NCBI RefSeq assembly: GCF_032397745.1 | Contig: NZ_CP135921.1 | Location: 5,072,501-5,136,500 of the forward strand | Direction of reading: 5' to 3' | DNA length: 64,000 nucleotides | DNA from: Bradyrhizobium prioriisuperbiae | GTDB taxonomy: Bacteria; Pseudomonadota; Alphaproteobacteria; Rhizobiales; Xanthobacteraceae | Shown here: positions 26,462 through 35,335 of the stretch, one piece after another | Numbering within the stretch: position 1 is the first letter of the stretch | How the letters are laid out: each line of letters begins with the position of its first letter | Translations under genes and position numbers: made by a program | The notes under the pieces: generated by a model | Told to the model about the DNA's origin: nothing | Databases searched by the model: none | The model's input: the letters and a program-made list of their open reading frames with translations, nothing else

Positions 26462-27700
26462 ATGACTAAAAACGTGTTGCGAGGGCTGCGTGCCGCAGCC
26501 CTCACGGGGACGCTTGTCCTCAATTGTGGCTCGGCCTTCGCCGCCGATCCCATCAAGCTCGGCGTGCTGGAGGACCAGTCCGGCGACTTTGCCGCGGCCA
26601 CCATCGGCAAGGTGCATGCGATCCAGCTGGCGGCGGAAGAGATCAACAAGGCCGGCGGCATCGCGGGCCGGCCGCTGGAGCTGGTCATCTACGACACCCA
26701 GTCCGACAACACGCGTTATCAGGAATTCATGCGGCGCGTGCTGCAGCGGGACAAGGTCGACGTGGTGTTCGCCGGATTCTCGTCGGCGTCGCGCGAGGCC
26801 TATCGTCCGATCGTCGACCAGTTCAACGGCTTTGCCTTCTACAACAACCAGTATGAAGGCGGCGTCTGCGATGGCCACATGATCGTCACCGGTGCCGTAC
26901 CGGAGCAGCAGTTCTCCACTCTCATTCCCTACATGATGGAGAAGTACGGCAAGAAGGTCTACACACTCGCCGCCGACTACAATTTCGGCCAGATCTCGGC
27001 CGAATGGGTCCGCAAGATCGTCAAGGAGAACGGCGGCCAGATGGCCGGCGAGGAGTTCATCCCGCTTGGCGTGTCGCAGTTCTCGCAAAGCATCCAGAAC
27101 ATCCAGAAGGCGAAACCCGATTTCGTCGTGACCCTGCTGGTCGGAACCGCCCAGGCTTCCTATTACGAGCAGGCCGCATCCGCCAACGTCAACCTGCCGA
27201 TGGCCTCCTCGGTCAATGTCGGCCAGGGCTACGAGCACAAGCGCTTCAAGCCGCCGAGCCTGAAGGACATGTACGTCACCACCAACTACATCGAAGAGAT
27301 CGACTCCCCGGAGAGCAAGGCGTTCCTTGCCAAGTTCAAGGCCAAGTTTCCGAACGAGCCCTATGTGAACCAGGAAGCCGAGAATTCCTATCTCGCCGTC
27401 TATCTCTACAAGCAGATGGTTGAACGTGCCAAGTCGACCAAGCGCGAGGAGATCCGCAAGGTGATCGCCCAGGGCGACGTCTGCATGGATGCGCCGGAAG
27501 GCAAGGTCTGCATCGATCCGAAGAGCCAGCACATGTCCCACACCATCTATCTGGCGAAAGTCGGCGCCGACCACTCGATCTCGTTCCCGAAAATCTGGGA
27601 GGACATCAAGCCCTACTGGCTGGGTGACGCGGGATGCGACCTGACCAAGAAGGATCCGATGGCGCAATACACGCCGTCGAACCCGCCGCCGAAACCCTGA
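26462..27700 (+). CDS. Urea/short-chain-amide ABC transporter substrate-binding protein
   Basis: 412 residues with signal peptide (to about AFAA, residue 28). Periplasmic type-1 binding protein of the UrtA/FmdD group: IKLGVLEDQSGDFAAATIG, EEINKAGGIAGRPLEL, FYNNQYEGGVCDGHMI and DYNFGQISAEWVRK. The Cys pairs near the C-terminus (VCMDAPEGKVCID) recur in this group. It would capture a small amide for the four transporter genes downstream. The start follows AGGAGAACGAC, 10 bases after the AmiR-like gene. A strong hairpin lies just behind it. Confidence 0.9.
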   Translation: MTKNVLRGLRAAALTGTLVLNCGSAFAADPIKLGVLEDQSGDFAAATIGKVHAIQLAAEEINKAGGIAGRPLELVIYDTQSDNTRYQEFMRRVLQRDKVDVVFAGFSSASREAYRPIVDQFNGFAFYNNQYEGGVCDGHMIVTGAVPEQQFSTLIPYMMEKYGKKVYTLAADYNFGQISAEWVRKIVKENGGQMAGEEFIPLGVSQFSQSIQNIQKAKPDFVVTLLVGTAQASYYEQAASANVNLPMASSVNVGQGYEHKRFKPPSLKDMYVTTNYIEEIDSPESKAFLAKFKAKFPNEPYVNQEAENSYLAVYLYKQMVERAKSTKREEIRKVIAQGDVCMDAPEGKVCIDPKSQHMSHTIYLAKVGADHSISFPKIWEDIKPYWLGDAGCDLTKKDPMAQYTPSNPPPKP

Positions 27701-27716
27701 GTCGGCGGTTGGACAG

Positions 27717-27750
27717 TCACCCCGGCGTTTGCTGCTGCGCGCCGGGGTGA
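27717..27750 (+). terminator. Hairpin between binding-protein and permease genes
   Basis: TCACCCCGGCG (27717-27727) pairs with CGCCGGGGTGA (27740-27750) across a 12-base loop, with no T-run. Such a stem usually lets the binding protein be made in excess over the membrane parts by partial termination or mRNA protection. Confidence 0.6.
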
Positions 27751-27763
27751 TGCCTCACGTGAT

Positions 27764-27887
27764 CCGTCACCCTGAGGTGGCCGCGCAGCGGCCCTCGAAG
27801 GGCGACGGCCCAGGCCTCGGCCGTTCATCCTTCGAGGCTCACCTCGCGGTGCAAGTGCACCGCAAGGCTCGCACCTCAGGATGACGG
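27764..27887. repeat. Dispersed palindromic repeat, second family, copy 1
   Basis: Outer arms CCGTCACCCTGAGGTG and CACCTCAGGATGACGG enclose inner palindromes (GGCCGCGCAGCGGCC; GCGGTGCAAGTGCACCGC) and a CATCCTTCGAGG core. A diverged copy lies at about 56028-56135 after fdsA. Confidence 0.8.
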
Positions 27888-27959
27888 AATAGGTGTCCAT
27901 CTCAATTCGATCCGCTGAAGCCTCTTCGTACGATCAATCTTCTCAACTCCGGTTGGTTC

Positions 27960-28832
27960 ATGGACATCGCGACCCTCGCATTCTCCGCCCTCTATCAATT
28001 CGGCGACGCCTTTGCATTCCTGGTGCTGTCGGCCTGCGGGCTTGCGGTGATCTTCGGCATGATGGGTGTGATCAATCTCGCCCACGGCGAGTTCATCATG
28101 TGCGGCGCCTATGTCACGGTGTCCGCGGCCCACGCCGGCCTGCCGCTGCCGCTGGCGATCGCACTGGGCACCGCGGTGTCCGCGCTGGTCGGCGCACTGA
28201 TCGAACTTGTCGTGATCAGGCACCTGTACGATCGTCCCCTCGACACCATCGTCGCCACCTGGGGACTGAGCCTGATCGCAACCCAAGGCACGCTGATCGT
28301 GCTGGGCTCGACCATGGCCGGGGTCGGCACCCCGTTCGGCAGTTTCCAGGTCGGCCAATACTCTTATTCCATCTATCGCATCGTGCTGTTCGTCTCCGCG
28401 GTCACGGTGCTGGGCGGCCTCTACATGCTGTTCAACTGGACGCGCTTTGGCGTGCTGGCGCGGGCCACCATCCAGGTACCGCACATGGCCGCCGCGCTCG
28501 GCGTCGATATCAGACTGATCTACAGCCTCACCTTTGCCTGCGGAGCCGGCCTCGCGGGCCTCGCCGGCGGCCTCTACGCGCCGACCATGACGCTGGTGCC
28601 GACCATGGGCGCCACCTTCATCATGGAGGCCTTCGTCACCGTGGTGGTGGGCGGTGCCGACGTGTTTCTCGGGACGGCGCCGGCCGCGGCCGTGCTTGCG
28701 GTGGTGAAATCGGGCATGACATCCTGGCAGGGGCAGCTGTTCGGCCAGATCGGCTTGCTGGTGGCGGTGATCCTGGTGATCCGGGTGCTGCCCAAGGGCA
28801 TTTCCGGTTTCCTGCTGCGCGAGCGGACCTGA
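27960..28832 (+). CDS. Branched-chain-amino-acid/urea-type ABC permease (LivH/UrtB-like)
   Basis: 290 residues and about eight hydrophobic helices. Family landmarks are FGMMGVINLAHGEFIMCGAY near residue 36, GLSLIATQGTLIVLG near 101, and FACGAGLAGLAGGLYAPTM near 180. The closing block EAFVTVVVGGADVFLG is the cytoplasmic loop that contacts the ATPases. It would form the membrane channel with the next gene. The start is ATG 27960, but only a weak ribosome site (CTCCGG) is visible. Confidence 0.9.
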   Translation: MDIATLAFSALYQFGDAFAFLVLSACGLAVIFGMMGVINLAHGEFIMCGAYVTVSAAHAGLPLPLAIALGTAVSALVGALIELVVIRHLYDRPLDTIVATWGLSLIATQGTLIVLGSTMAGVGTPFGSFQVGQYSYSIYRIVLFVSAVTVLGGLYMLFNWTRFGVLARATIQVPHMAAALGVDIRLIYSLTFACGAGLAGLAGGLYAPTMTLVPTMGATFIMEAFVTVVVGGADVFLGTAPAAAVLAVVKSGMTSWQGQLFGQIGLLVAVILVIRVLPKGISGFLLRERT

Positions 28833-28843
28833 GGGGGATTTGC

Positions 28844-29908
28844 GTGACCGCCTTGCTTCGCTTGTTCCGTCATCTCGAAGGGCCGCAGACCGTCGGCCGC
28901 GGCCCGGCATTCTGGGCCACGTTTGCAGCCGTTGTCGCCGCTGCCTGCGTCTATCCGCTGTTCAGCGACGGTTACACCGTCGGCAACACCGTCTACTTCT
29001 TTATCTGGGTGTTCATCGCGCTCAGCCTCTGCCTGATCTGGGGCTATGGTGGCGCGCTGAGTTTCGGCCAGACTGCGTTTTTCGGCATCGCCGGCTACGG
29101 CTATGGCATCCTCACCATCAATTTCGGCTCGGCTTACGGCTTCACGCTGCTGGCGCTGGTGCTGGCAATCGGGTTTGCGGCGCTGTTCGCGCTGCTGCTC
29201 GGCTACTTCATGTTCTTCGGCCGCATCAGCGGCGTCTTCCTCGGCATCGTGACTCTCGCGGTCACCCTGATGCTGGAGCGCTTCATGGCGCAGACCGCGG
29301 GCCCGGAGTGGCGCATCGGCGCAGCACGGCTCAACGGCTTCAACGGCATGAGCGCCATGCCGCCGCTGACGATTCCCTGGCCCGGCGGCGATATCGTGCT
29401 GTTCGCCGATATCGGGCTTTATTATTTCGTGCTCGGCCTGCTGCTCGCGATTTATCTGGGCCTGCGCATCCTGATGAACTCGGCGTTCGGCAATGTCATT
29501 GTCGCCATCAGGGAGAATCCGGAACGCGCGGAGATGCTGGGCTACGACGTGCGCAAGTATCAGCTGATCACCTTCGTGATCGGGGCCGCGCTCGCCGGCT
29601 TGTCCGGTGTGCTCTACACCACCTGGGGGCAATACATCACGCCGTCGAGCATGGGCATGACGGCGGCCGCATTGCCGTTGATCTGGGTCGCGGTCGGCGG
29701 CCGCTCCGACCTGACGTCGACGGTGATTGGAACCCTGGTGGTGCTGCTGGCGTTCCAGGCGCTGACCATCTACGGCAGCCAGTATGCGCTGGTGGTGATG
29801 GGTCTGCTGCTGGTGCTGACTGTGCTGATCGCACCCAACGGCCTTGTGCTCGGTGCCATGAACCTGATCGGACGCCTGGTCACGCGCCGCGGCAAGGGAG
29901 AGCTCTGA
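28844..29908 (+). CDS. Branched-chain-amino-acid/urea-type ABC permease (LivM/UrtC-like)
   Basis: 354 residues from GTG 28844, with GAGGGGG beginning at the previous stop and overlapping the gap. The upstream in-frame codons are the antisense-free shadow of the LivH-like gene and are left out. Landmarks are LIWGYGGALSFGQTAFFGIAG near residue 67, a long helical core, AIRENPERAEMLGYDVRKYQ near 220 (the EAA-type loop), and ALAGLSGVLYTTWGQYITPS. It pairs with the LivH-like subunit. The stop overlaps the next ATG (TGATG). Confidence 0.9.
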   Translation: MTALLRLFRHLEGPQTVGRGPAFWATFAAVVAAACVYPLFSDGYTVGNTVYFFIWVFIALSLCLIWGYGGALSFGQTAFFGIAGYGYGILTINFGSAYGFTLLALVLAIGFAALFALLLGYFMFFGRISGVFLGIVTLAVTLMLERFMAQTAGPEWRIGAARLNGFNGMSAMPPLTIPWPGGDIVLFADIGLYYFVLGLLLAIYLGLRILMNSAFGNVIVAIRENPERAEMLGYDVRKYQLITFVIGAALAGLSGVLYTTWGQYITPSSMGMTAAALPLIWVAVGGRSDLTSTVIGTLVVLLAFQALTIYGSQYALVVMGLLLVLTVLIAPNGLVLGAMNLIGRLVTRRGKGEL

Positions 29909-30636
29909 TGCCGCTGCTGGAGCTGCGCGGGCTGAACAAGCATTTCGGCGGCCTGCACGTCACCAATTCGGTCAACCTGGTACTGGAGGCCGGCGAGATC
30001 CATTGCCTGATCGGGCCGAATGGCGCCGGCAAGAGCACGCTGTTTCGGTTGATCCTTGGCGAGCATCATCCCAGCAGTGGCGATATTGTTTTTGCCGGTG
30101 AGAACATCACGGCGCTGAAATCCTTTGCGCGGATTCACCGCGGCTTGTCGGTCAAGTTCCAGGTGCCCGGCGTGTTCAAGGGCCTCTCCGTGCGGCAGAA
30201 CCTCGAGATCGCCGTGCAGCGGCTGCACGGTGGCGCTTCCCTTGAAGACGAGATCGATCGTCTGCTCGCCTTCCTCGGGCTGGCGGGCGAACAGGCGCAA
30301 CTCGCCGGCAATCTCAGCCACGGCCAGAAGCAGTGGCTCGAGATCGGAATGGCCATCAGTCTTAAGCCGCGCCTGCTGCTGCTCGACGAGCCGACCGCTG
30401 GCATGTCGCCGGAAGAGACCCACTTGACCGGCGAGATGGTACAGCGGCTCAATGCCGAAGGCATGACCGTGCTCGCGGTCGAACACGACATGGCCTTTGT
30501 GCGGCAGGTCGCGCACAAAGTCACTGTGCTGCATCTCGGACAGGTGTTCGCCCAGGGCACCATCGACGAGATCGTGGCCGACGAGCGGGTCGCCGCGATC
30601 TATCTGGGGCAAGCTCATGAGCCGGCGCATGCATAA
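29908..30636 (+). CDS. ABC transporter ATPase (LivG/UrtD-like)
   Basis: 242 residues. Walker A GPNGAGKST at about 35-43, Q-loop VKFQVPGVFKGLSV, signature LSHGQKQWLEIGMA (LSHGQ rather than LSGGQ, usual in UrtD-like proteins), Walker B LLLLDEPTAGMSP and switch His in VEHDM. It powers import of the amide by the permease pair. The start overlaps the preceding stop, and its own end overlaps the next gene by 20 bases, so the ATPases are translationally coupled. Confidence 0.93.
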   Translation: MPLLELRGLNKHFGGLHVTNSVNLVLEAGEIHCLIGPNGAGKSTLFRLILGEHHPSSGDIVFAGENITALKSFARIHRGLSVKFQVPGVFKGLSVRQNLEIAVQRLHGGASLEDEIDRLLAFLGLAGEQAQLAGNLSHGQKQWLEIGMAISLKPRLLLLDEPTAGMSPEETHLTGEMVQRLNAEGMTVLAVEHDMAFVRQVAHKVTVLHLGQVFAQGTIDEIVADERVAAIYLGQAHEPAHA

Positions 30637-31369
30637 GCCCATGGACAACGAAGCCGCCCGCAAGGAAGTCATCCTGTCGACACTGGCACTGCGCGCCGGT
30701 TATGGCGGCAAGCCGGTGCTGCAAGGCCTCGAGATCGAGGTGCGGGACGGCGAGATCGTTGCGGTGATCGGCCGCAACGGCGTCGGCAAGTCGACGCTGA
30801 TGAAAAGCCTGATTGGCCTGGTGCCGGCCATGAGCGGCTCCATCGTCTATCGCGGCGAAGCCGTCGAGCAGTTGCCCGCCCACAGGCGGGCGCGGCTCGG
30901 CATCGGTTATGTGCCGCAGGGCCGCGACGTGTTTCCGCGCCTGACGGTGGCCGAGAACATGGCGGTGGGCGCCGCCATCAATGGCGGCATCCCCGAAACC
31001 GGCCGTCGGCGCGTTGTCGAGGCCTTTCCGATCCTGGAGGAGCGTTGGCACCAGCGTGCCGGCACCATGTCCGGCGGCCAGCAGCAGCAGCTTGCGATCG
31101 GGCGGGTGCTGATCGCCGATCCCGATCTCATTCTACTCGATGAACCGTCTGAAGGCATCCAGCCGAATATCGTCCAGGACATCGCCCGCAACATGGTCGA
31201 ACTCAATCGCAAAACGGGCGTGACCATCATCCTGGTGGAGCAGAACCTCGATATGATCCGCGCCATGGCGCAGCGCTGCTACGTCATGGACAAGGGGCGC
31301 ATCGTCGCCAGCCTCGATCGCGCCGCCCTCGACGACGCCGCCGAGATGCGTCGTCATCTTGCAGTCTGA
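30617..31369 (+). CDS. ABC transporter ATPase (LivF/UrtE-like)
   Basis: 250 residues from ATG 30617; ATG 30629 and 30641 are in-frame alternatives. Walker A GRNGVGKST near residue 51, FPRLTVAENMAVG, signature MSGGQQQQLAIGRVL, Walker B LILLDEPSEGIQPN and VEQNLD. It is the second ATPase of the amide transporter and closes the five-component import set that starts with the binding protein. Forty-six bases separate it from the formamidase gene. Confidence 0.92.
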   Translation: MSRRMHKPMDNEAARKEVILSTLALRAGYGGKPVLQGLEIEVRDGEIVAVIGRNGVGKSTLMKSLIGLVPAMSGSIVYRGEAVEQLPAHRRARLGIGYVPQGRDVFPRLTVAENMAVGAAINGGIPETGRRRVVEAFPILEERWHQRAGTMSGGQQQQLAIGRVLIADPDLILLDEPSEGIQPNIVQDIARNMVELNRKTGVTIILVEQNLDMIRAMAQRCYVMDKGRIVASLDRAALDDAAEMRRHLAV

Positions 31370-31415
31370 AAACCAATCCACGCCGGCAATAACAGACAAC
31401 AGAAGGAGCAAATCG

Positions 31416-32405
31416 ATGGCCTGGTATGAGAACTCGATCATGGCCCGCAAAGGCGTCGCCAAGGGCAAGTCTGGCACCAAGCACACCATCACCGAAGCCG
31501 AGCAGGGCAAGTACCACTATGTCTATGGCCCCTACGTCAAGCCGGTGCTGACCATCGATCCCGGCGCCGTGGTCTCGGCCGAGACCCACGACGCTTTCGA
31601 AGGCGCGATCAAACACGAGACCGACAGTCCCTCGAAGATCCTCAACTTTCCCTATCTCAATCCGCAGAACGGACCGATCTGGGTCAAAGGCGCCGAGAAG
31701 GGCGATACGCTCGCCGTCTATATCGAGAGCATCGTGCCCCGCGGGCCGCAGCCGCGTGGCACCACGGTGGTGATGCCGGGCTTCGGCGGCCTTGTCAGCA
31801 CCGACCAGACCGCGCTGCTGCATGAGCCGCTGCCGGAGCGGGTGAAGAAGCTGCACATCGATGCCGAGACTGGCACCAAGTGGAACGACAAGATCACCCT
31901 GCCGTACGAGCCGTTCATCGGCACCATCGGCACCTCGCCGGAGATCGAGGCGATCTCCTCGCTGGTGCCGGACTATTACGGGGGCAACATGGACCTGCCC
32001 GATGTCGGCGTCGGCGCGGTGGTGTATCTGCCCGTCAACACCAAGGGTGGTCTGTTGTATCTCGGCGATTGCCATGCGGCGCAGGGTGACGGCGAGCTCT
32101 GTGGCGTCGCCATCGAGCATCCGACCGTGACCACCGTGCAGGTCGACCTGATCAAGGGCTGGACCATCAAGTGGCCGCGGCTGGAGACCGCCGAGTTCAT
32201 CATGACCATCGGCTCGGGACGGCCGATGGAGGATGCGGCCCGCATCGCCTACCGCGAGCTCTGCCGCTGGATGGCGGCCGACTACGGCTTTGACGAGATC
32301 GACGCCTACATGCTGCTGACGCAAGCGGGCCGCGTGCGGCTCGGCAACATGGTGGATCCGAAATACACCCTCGGAGCCTCGATCAAGAAGTCGTTCCTAG
32401 TGTAG
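31416..32405 (+). CDS. fmdA: Acetamidase/formamidase
   Basis: 329 residues of the FmdA_AmdA family. It hydrolyses formamide (or acetamide) to the acid and ammonia in the cytoplasm. Characteristic blocks are THDAFEGAIKHETD near 63, GPIWVKGAEKGDTLAVYI near 93, LPYEPFIGTIGTSPEIEAI near 163, GVGAVVYLPVNTKGGLLYLGDCHAAQGDGE (split by the DCHA motif near 222) and LLTQAGRVRLGNMVDP near 308. It is shorter than the roughly 400-residue Methylophilus FmdA as I recall it. AGAAGGAG precedes the ATG. Its place after the amide transporter and AmiC/AmiR pair supports short amides as substrate; formamide versus acetamide is not settled by sequence. Confidence 0.88.
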   Translation: MAWYENSIMARKGVAKGKSGTKHTITEAEQGKYHYVYGPYVKPVLTIDPGAVVSAETHDAFEGAIKHETDSPSKILNFPYLNPQNGPIWVKGAEKGDTLAVYIESIVPRGPQPRGTTVVMPGFGGLVSTDQTALLHEPLPERVKKLHIDAETGTKWNDKITLPYEPFIGTIGTSPEIEAISSLVPDYYGGNMDLPDVGVGAVVYLPVNTKGGLLYLGDCHAAQGDGELCGVAIEHPTVTTVQVDLIKGWTIKWPRLETAEFIMTIGSGRPMEDAARIAYRELCRWMAADYGFDEIDAYMLLTQAGRVRLGNMVDPKYTLGASIKKSFLV

Positions 32406-32413
32406 AGCCGAGA

Positions 32414-34162
32414 GTGCAGGGCATGCTGCGGGTTCACAAGGTCGCTACGGTTCAGTTCGAGCCGACGATGTTCGACAAGGCGCGCAATATCGCGCGTCTT
32501 CTCGAGCTGTGCGAGGCGGCGGCGAAAGCCGGCGCCCGCCTCATCGTCACCCCGGAAATGGGCACCACCGGCTATTGCTGGTTCGATCGCGCGGAGGTGG
32601 CCCCGTTTGTCGAGACGATTCCGGGGCCGACCACCGACCGCTTCATGGCGCTGGCCCGGCAGTATGATTGCTACATCGTCGTCGGCTTGCCGGAGGTCGA
32701 CGACGACGACATCTATTTCAACAGCGCGGTGCTGGTCGGCCCCGATGGCGTGGTCGGCTGGCACCGCAAGAGTCATCCTTACATTTCCGAGCCGAAATGG
32801 TCGGCGCCGGGCGATCTCGGCCATCAGGTGTTCGACACGCCGATCGGGCGCATCGCGCTCCTGATCTGCATGGACATCCACTTCATCGAGACCGCGCGAC
32901 TGGCGGCGCTGCAGGGCGCCGACGTCATCTGCCATATCTCCAACTGGCTGGCCGAGCGCACGCCGGCGCCATACTGGATCAGCCGTGCGTTCGAGAACGG
33001 CTGCTATGTGATCGAGAGCAACCGCTGGGGGCTGGAGCGCACCGTGCAGTTCAGCGGCGGTAGCTGCGTGATCGCGCCGGATGGCACCGTGCCGGCGGTG
33101 ATCGACAGCGGCGACGGTTTTGCGCTCGCCGAGATGGACCTCGACTTCGCGCGGGCACGGCAGGTCTCCGGCGAAGCGGTGTTCGCTCAGCGCCGGCCCG
33201 CGCTCTATGCGGAGCTCTTGACCAACACCTTCAGCTGGAATCCGCACGACTTTTTCGGGCTCTACGGCCACAAGCCGTGGCCGGTGGGACGTCAGTCCCG
33301 TATCACGGTCGCGCAAATGACGCCCGGCAACAATGTCGAAGCCAATCTCAATCGCATCGCAGTCCTTGTCGAACAGGCAAAGACGCAGCATGCGGCCGAC
33401 CTCGTTGTGTGTCCCGAACTCGTGTTGAGCGGCCTTGCCGATCCCGCCGCGTCAGCACAGCCGATACCAGGCCCGGCCACGGATCGGCTCTGCCGGCTGG
33501 CGGCACAGCTCGATCTGCATCTCGTGGTCGGCCTCGCCGAGCGCGACGGCGGCACCCTTTATAATAGCGCCTGTCTGATCGGCCCGGACGGATTGATCGC
33601 GCGTTATCGCAAGATCCATCTCGCCGAGGCCGATCGCGCCTGGGCCACCGCCAGCGACACCTGGACGGTGGCCGACACGCCGCTCGGCCGCATCGGCCTG
33701 ATGATCGGCCACGACGCAGCGTTTCCCGAAGCCGGGCGCATTCTTGCGCTGCGCGGTTGCGACATCATCGCCTGTCCGTCGGCGATCAAGGGCGGCTTCT
33801 GCTCGCCGCATGCGGGCACATCGGTGACGCAGAGTGCGCCGATCCCGACCGGCGCCGATCCGCATCATTGGCATCACTACCGGGTCCGTGCCGGCGAGAA
33901 CAACGTGTTCCTCGCCTTTGCCAACGTGTTCGATCCGGCGAATGGCTACCCCGGTCTCAGCGGTGTGTTTGGTCCGGACACGTTCGAATTCCCGCGCCGC
34001 GAGGCGATTATCACCGATGGTGCCGAGATAGTGACAGCCGTAGCCGACACCAGCAATCTCGACAGCGCCTATCCGACCAATGTCGTCCGCCGCAAGGACC
34101 TGATGCTGATGCGGCTGCCGCATCATTATCGCGATCTGATCCGGTCGGAGCGCAACGGCTGA
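32414..34162 (+). CDS. Tandem carbon-nitrogen hydrolase (nitrilase superfamily), second domain lacking catalytic Cys
   Basis: 582 residues holding two complete nitrilase-fold domains. Domain 1 (about 1-285) has the full triad: Glu48 (VTPEMGTTGY), Lys119 (WHRKSHPY) and Cys152 (LLICMDIHF). Domain 2 (about 295-575) keeps Glu335 (VCPELVLSG) and Lys400 (YRKIHLAE), but the Cys position reads Gly432 in LMIGHDAAFPE, so it should be inactive. Family members hydrolyse nitriles or amides. Next to formamidase, an amide or nitrile supplying the same products is likely. The start is GTG 32414 or ATG 32423, both just after fmdA. It is the last gene of the amide operon. Confidence 0.87.
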   Translation: MQGMLRVHKVATVQFEPTMFDKARNIARLLELCEAAAKAGARLIVTPEMGTTGYCWFDRAEVAPFVETIPGPTTDRFMALARQYDCYIVVGLPEVDDDDIYFNSAVLVGPDGVVGWHRKSHPYISEPKWSAPGDLGHQVFDTPIGRIALLICMDIHFIETARLAALQGADVICHISNWLAERTPAPYWISRAFENGCYVIESNRWGLERTVQFSGGSCVIAPDGTVPAVIDSGDGFALAEMDLDFARARQVSGEAVFAQRRPALYAELLTNTFSWNPHDFFGLYGHKPWPVGRQSRITVAQMTPGNNVEANLNRIAVLVEQAKTQHAADLVVCPELVLSGLADPAASAQPIPGPATDRLCRLAAQLDLHLVVGLAERDGGTLYNSACLIGPDGLIARYRKIHLAEADRAWATASDTWTVADTPLGRIGLMIGHDAAFPEAGRILALRGCDIIACPSAIKGGFCSPHAGTSVTQSAPIPTGADPHHWHHYRVRAGENNVFLAFANVFDPANGYPGLSGVFGPDTFEFPRREAIITDGAEIVTAVADTSNLDSAYPTNVVRRKDLMLMRLPHHYRDLIRSERNG

Positions 34163-34169
34163 GCGGCGT

Positions 34170-35219
34170 TCAATCCTTTGCTGCGGCCGGGATCGCAAAG
34201 CGCGCGATGCGCTCGCCGGTGAAGCTGCCGACCCAGAGCATGCCGTCTATCTCCACCGCGCCGGTGGCGCCGCCAAAGCCGGTCGCGGCGAAGGACTGTT
34301 CGTCTCCGTTCAGCAGCGGCGTGACGGCAAGAGTCACCGGATCGACCCGCGCCACCGCAAACCCCATCGGGCAAGGCTTGCCGGTGGTGGAGTTGGTGAA
34401 CAGGTCCCGCGGTTCGGCGATCTGTCCGGCCACCAGCAGGTCGCCATCGGCGGTCCAGCGCAGATTGTCGGTCAGGAACGAGGTGGTGACGAAATGCGCG
34501 TCGCCACCGTCGATCGGAACGCGCCAGATCCGCCGCAACGCCCATTCGGCGACGATGATGGTCCTGCCGTCCGCGGTCGTCGCGATGCCGTTGGCACCGG
34601 ACAGGCGCGGCGAGGGCAGTTCGCGCCAGCCCTGATCGGGTGACCAGCGCCAGACGCCGCCGGTGGGGGCGCCCGCAGCGAACTTGTCGATGAACGATGC
34701 GTCCCGCGGGTCGTACATGCTGCTGATGACAAAGCCGCCATCGGGCATCGGTGCAATGCCGTTGGCCCAGGCGCCCGGTGGCAGCTCGATGCGGCTGACG
34801 GATGCGACCGTCGGGCGGCCGCCGTCGCCGCTCTCCAGCACAAAACGGTCGATCGCCTCGCTGCCGCCGTGGTCGACCACCAGCAGTTCGAATTGCCCGG
34901 TACCAAGCGCGCGCGCATTGATGCCGTGCGGTGCGAAGGCTGCGGCGTCGGGGCCGCCCTTGATCGGTGTGACCGAGGGATAGAGTGTCATCGCCGTATC
35001 GGGGTGCCGGGTGTCGAGCAGATAGAGGCGTCCCGGCTGCTTGTCGGAGCGCATGCCGCTGACCACCACCCACGGCGTACCGGGCAATTGCATCAGGTCT
35101 TCCGGATTGGAGACGCCGGTCACGAATGCGCGCGGGGTCTGCACCGTGGCTGCGGTCGGTGCGGCGGCGAGCAGCGTCGTGGCCACCAGGAGGGAGCGGG
35201 GGAGCTTCGGTGTCGTCAT
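34170..35219 (-). CDS. Exported beta-propeller protein (SMP-30/gluconolactonase-like)
   Basis: 349 residues from the ATG at 35219, chosen because AGAAGGA lies 5 bases upstream; an in-frame TTG at 35243 is less likely. A signal peptide (LLVATTLLAAAPTAA) is followed by propeller-like repeats: ANGIAPMPDGGFVISSMYDP, GANGIATTADGRTIIVAEW, RRIWRVPIDGG and LRWTADGDLLVAG. Such proteins are lactonases or strictosidine-synthase-like hydrolases of the periplasm. The substrate is unknown. It converges tail-to-tail with the nitrilase gene (7 bases apart) and is divergent from a LysR gene that probably controls it. Confidence 0.75.
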   Translation of the reverse strand: MTTPKLPRSLLVATTLLAAAPTAATVQTPRAFVTGVSNPEDLMQLPGTPWVVVSGMRSDKQPGRLYLLDTRHPDTAMTLYPSVTPIKGGPDAAAFAPHGINARALGTGQFELLVVDHGGSEAIDRFVLESGDGGRPTVASVSRIELPPGAWANGIAPMPDGGFVISSMYDPRDASFIDKFAAGAPTGGVWRWSPDQGWRELPSPRLSGANGIATTADGRTIIVAEWALRRIWRVPIDGGDAHFVTTSFLTDNLRWTADGDLLVAGQIAEPRDLFTNSTTGKPCPMGFAVARVDPVTLAVTPLLNGDEQSFAATGFGGATGAVEIDGMLWVGSFTGERIARFAIPAAAKD

Positions 35220-35284
35220 GGCCATCCTTCTGATCGGGAGCAACTGCAGTTGGCCTGACGCTAATACGGAGCGTTTGGACGATA

Positions 35285-35312
35285 AACGGACGCCATATCC
35301 GTTGATAACGGA
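35285..35312. promoter_or_regulatory. Candidate LysR operator (three phased ACGGA half-sites)
   Basis: AACGGA-CGCCATA-TCCGTT (35285-35303) and TCCGTT-GAT-AACGGA (35298-35312) are overlapping perfect inverted repeats. Another ACGGA lies about 20 bases upstream. They sit between the divergent propeller and LysR genes, 24 bases before the LysR start, where an autoregulating LysR protein would bind. Confidence 0.55.
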
Positions 35313-35335
35313 GTAAAACTCTCTAATCTGTCCAC

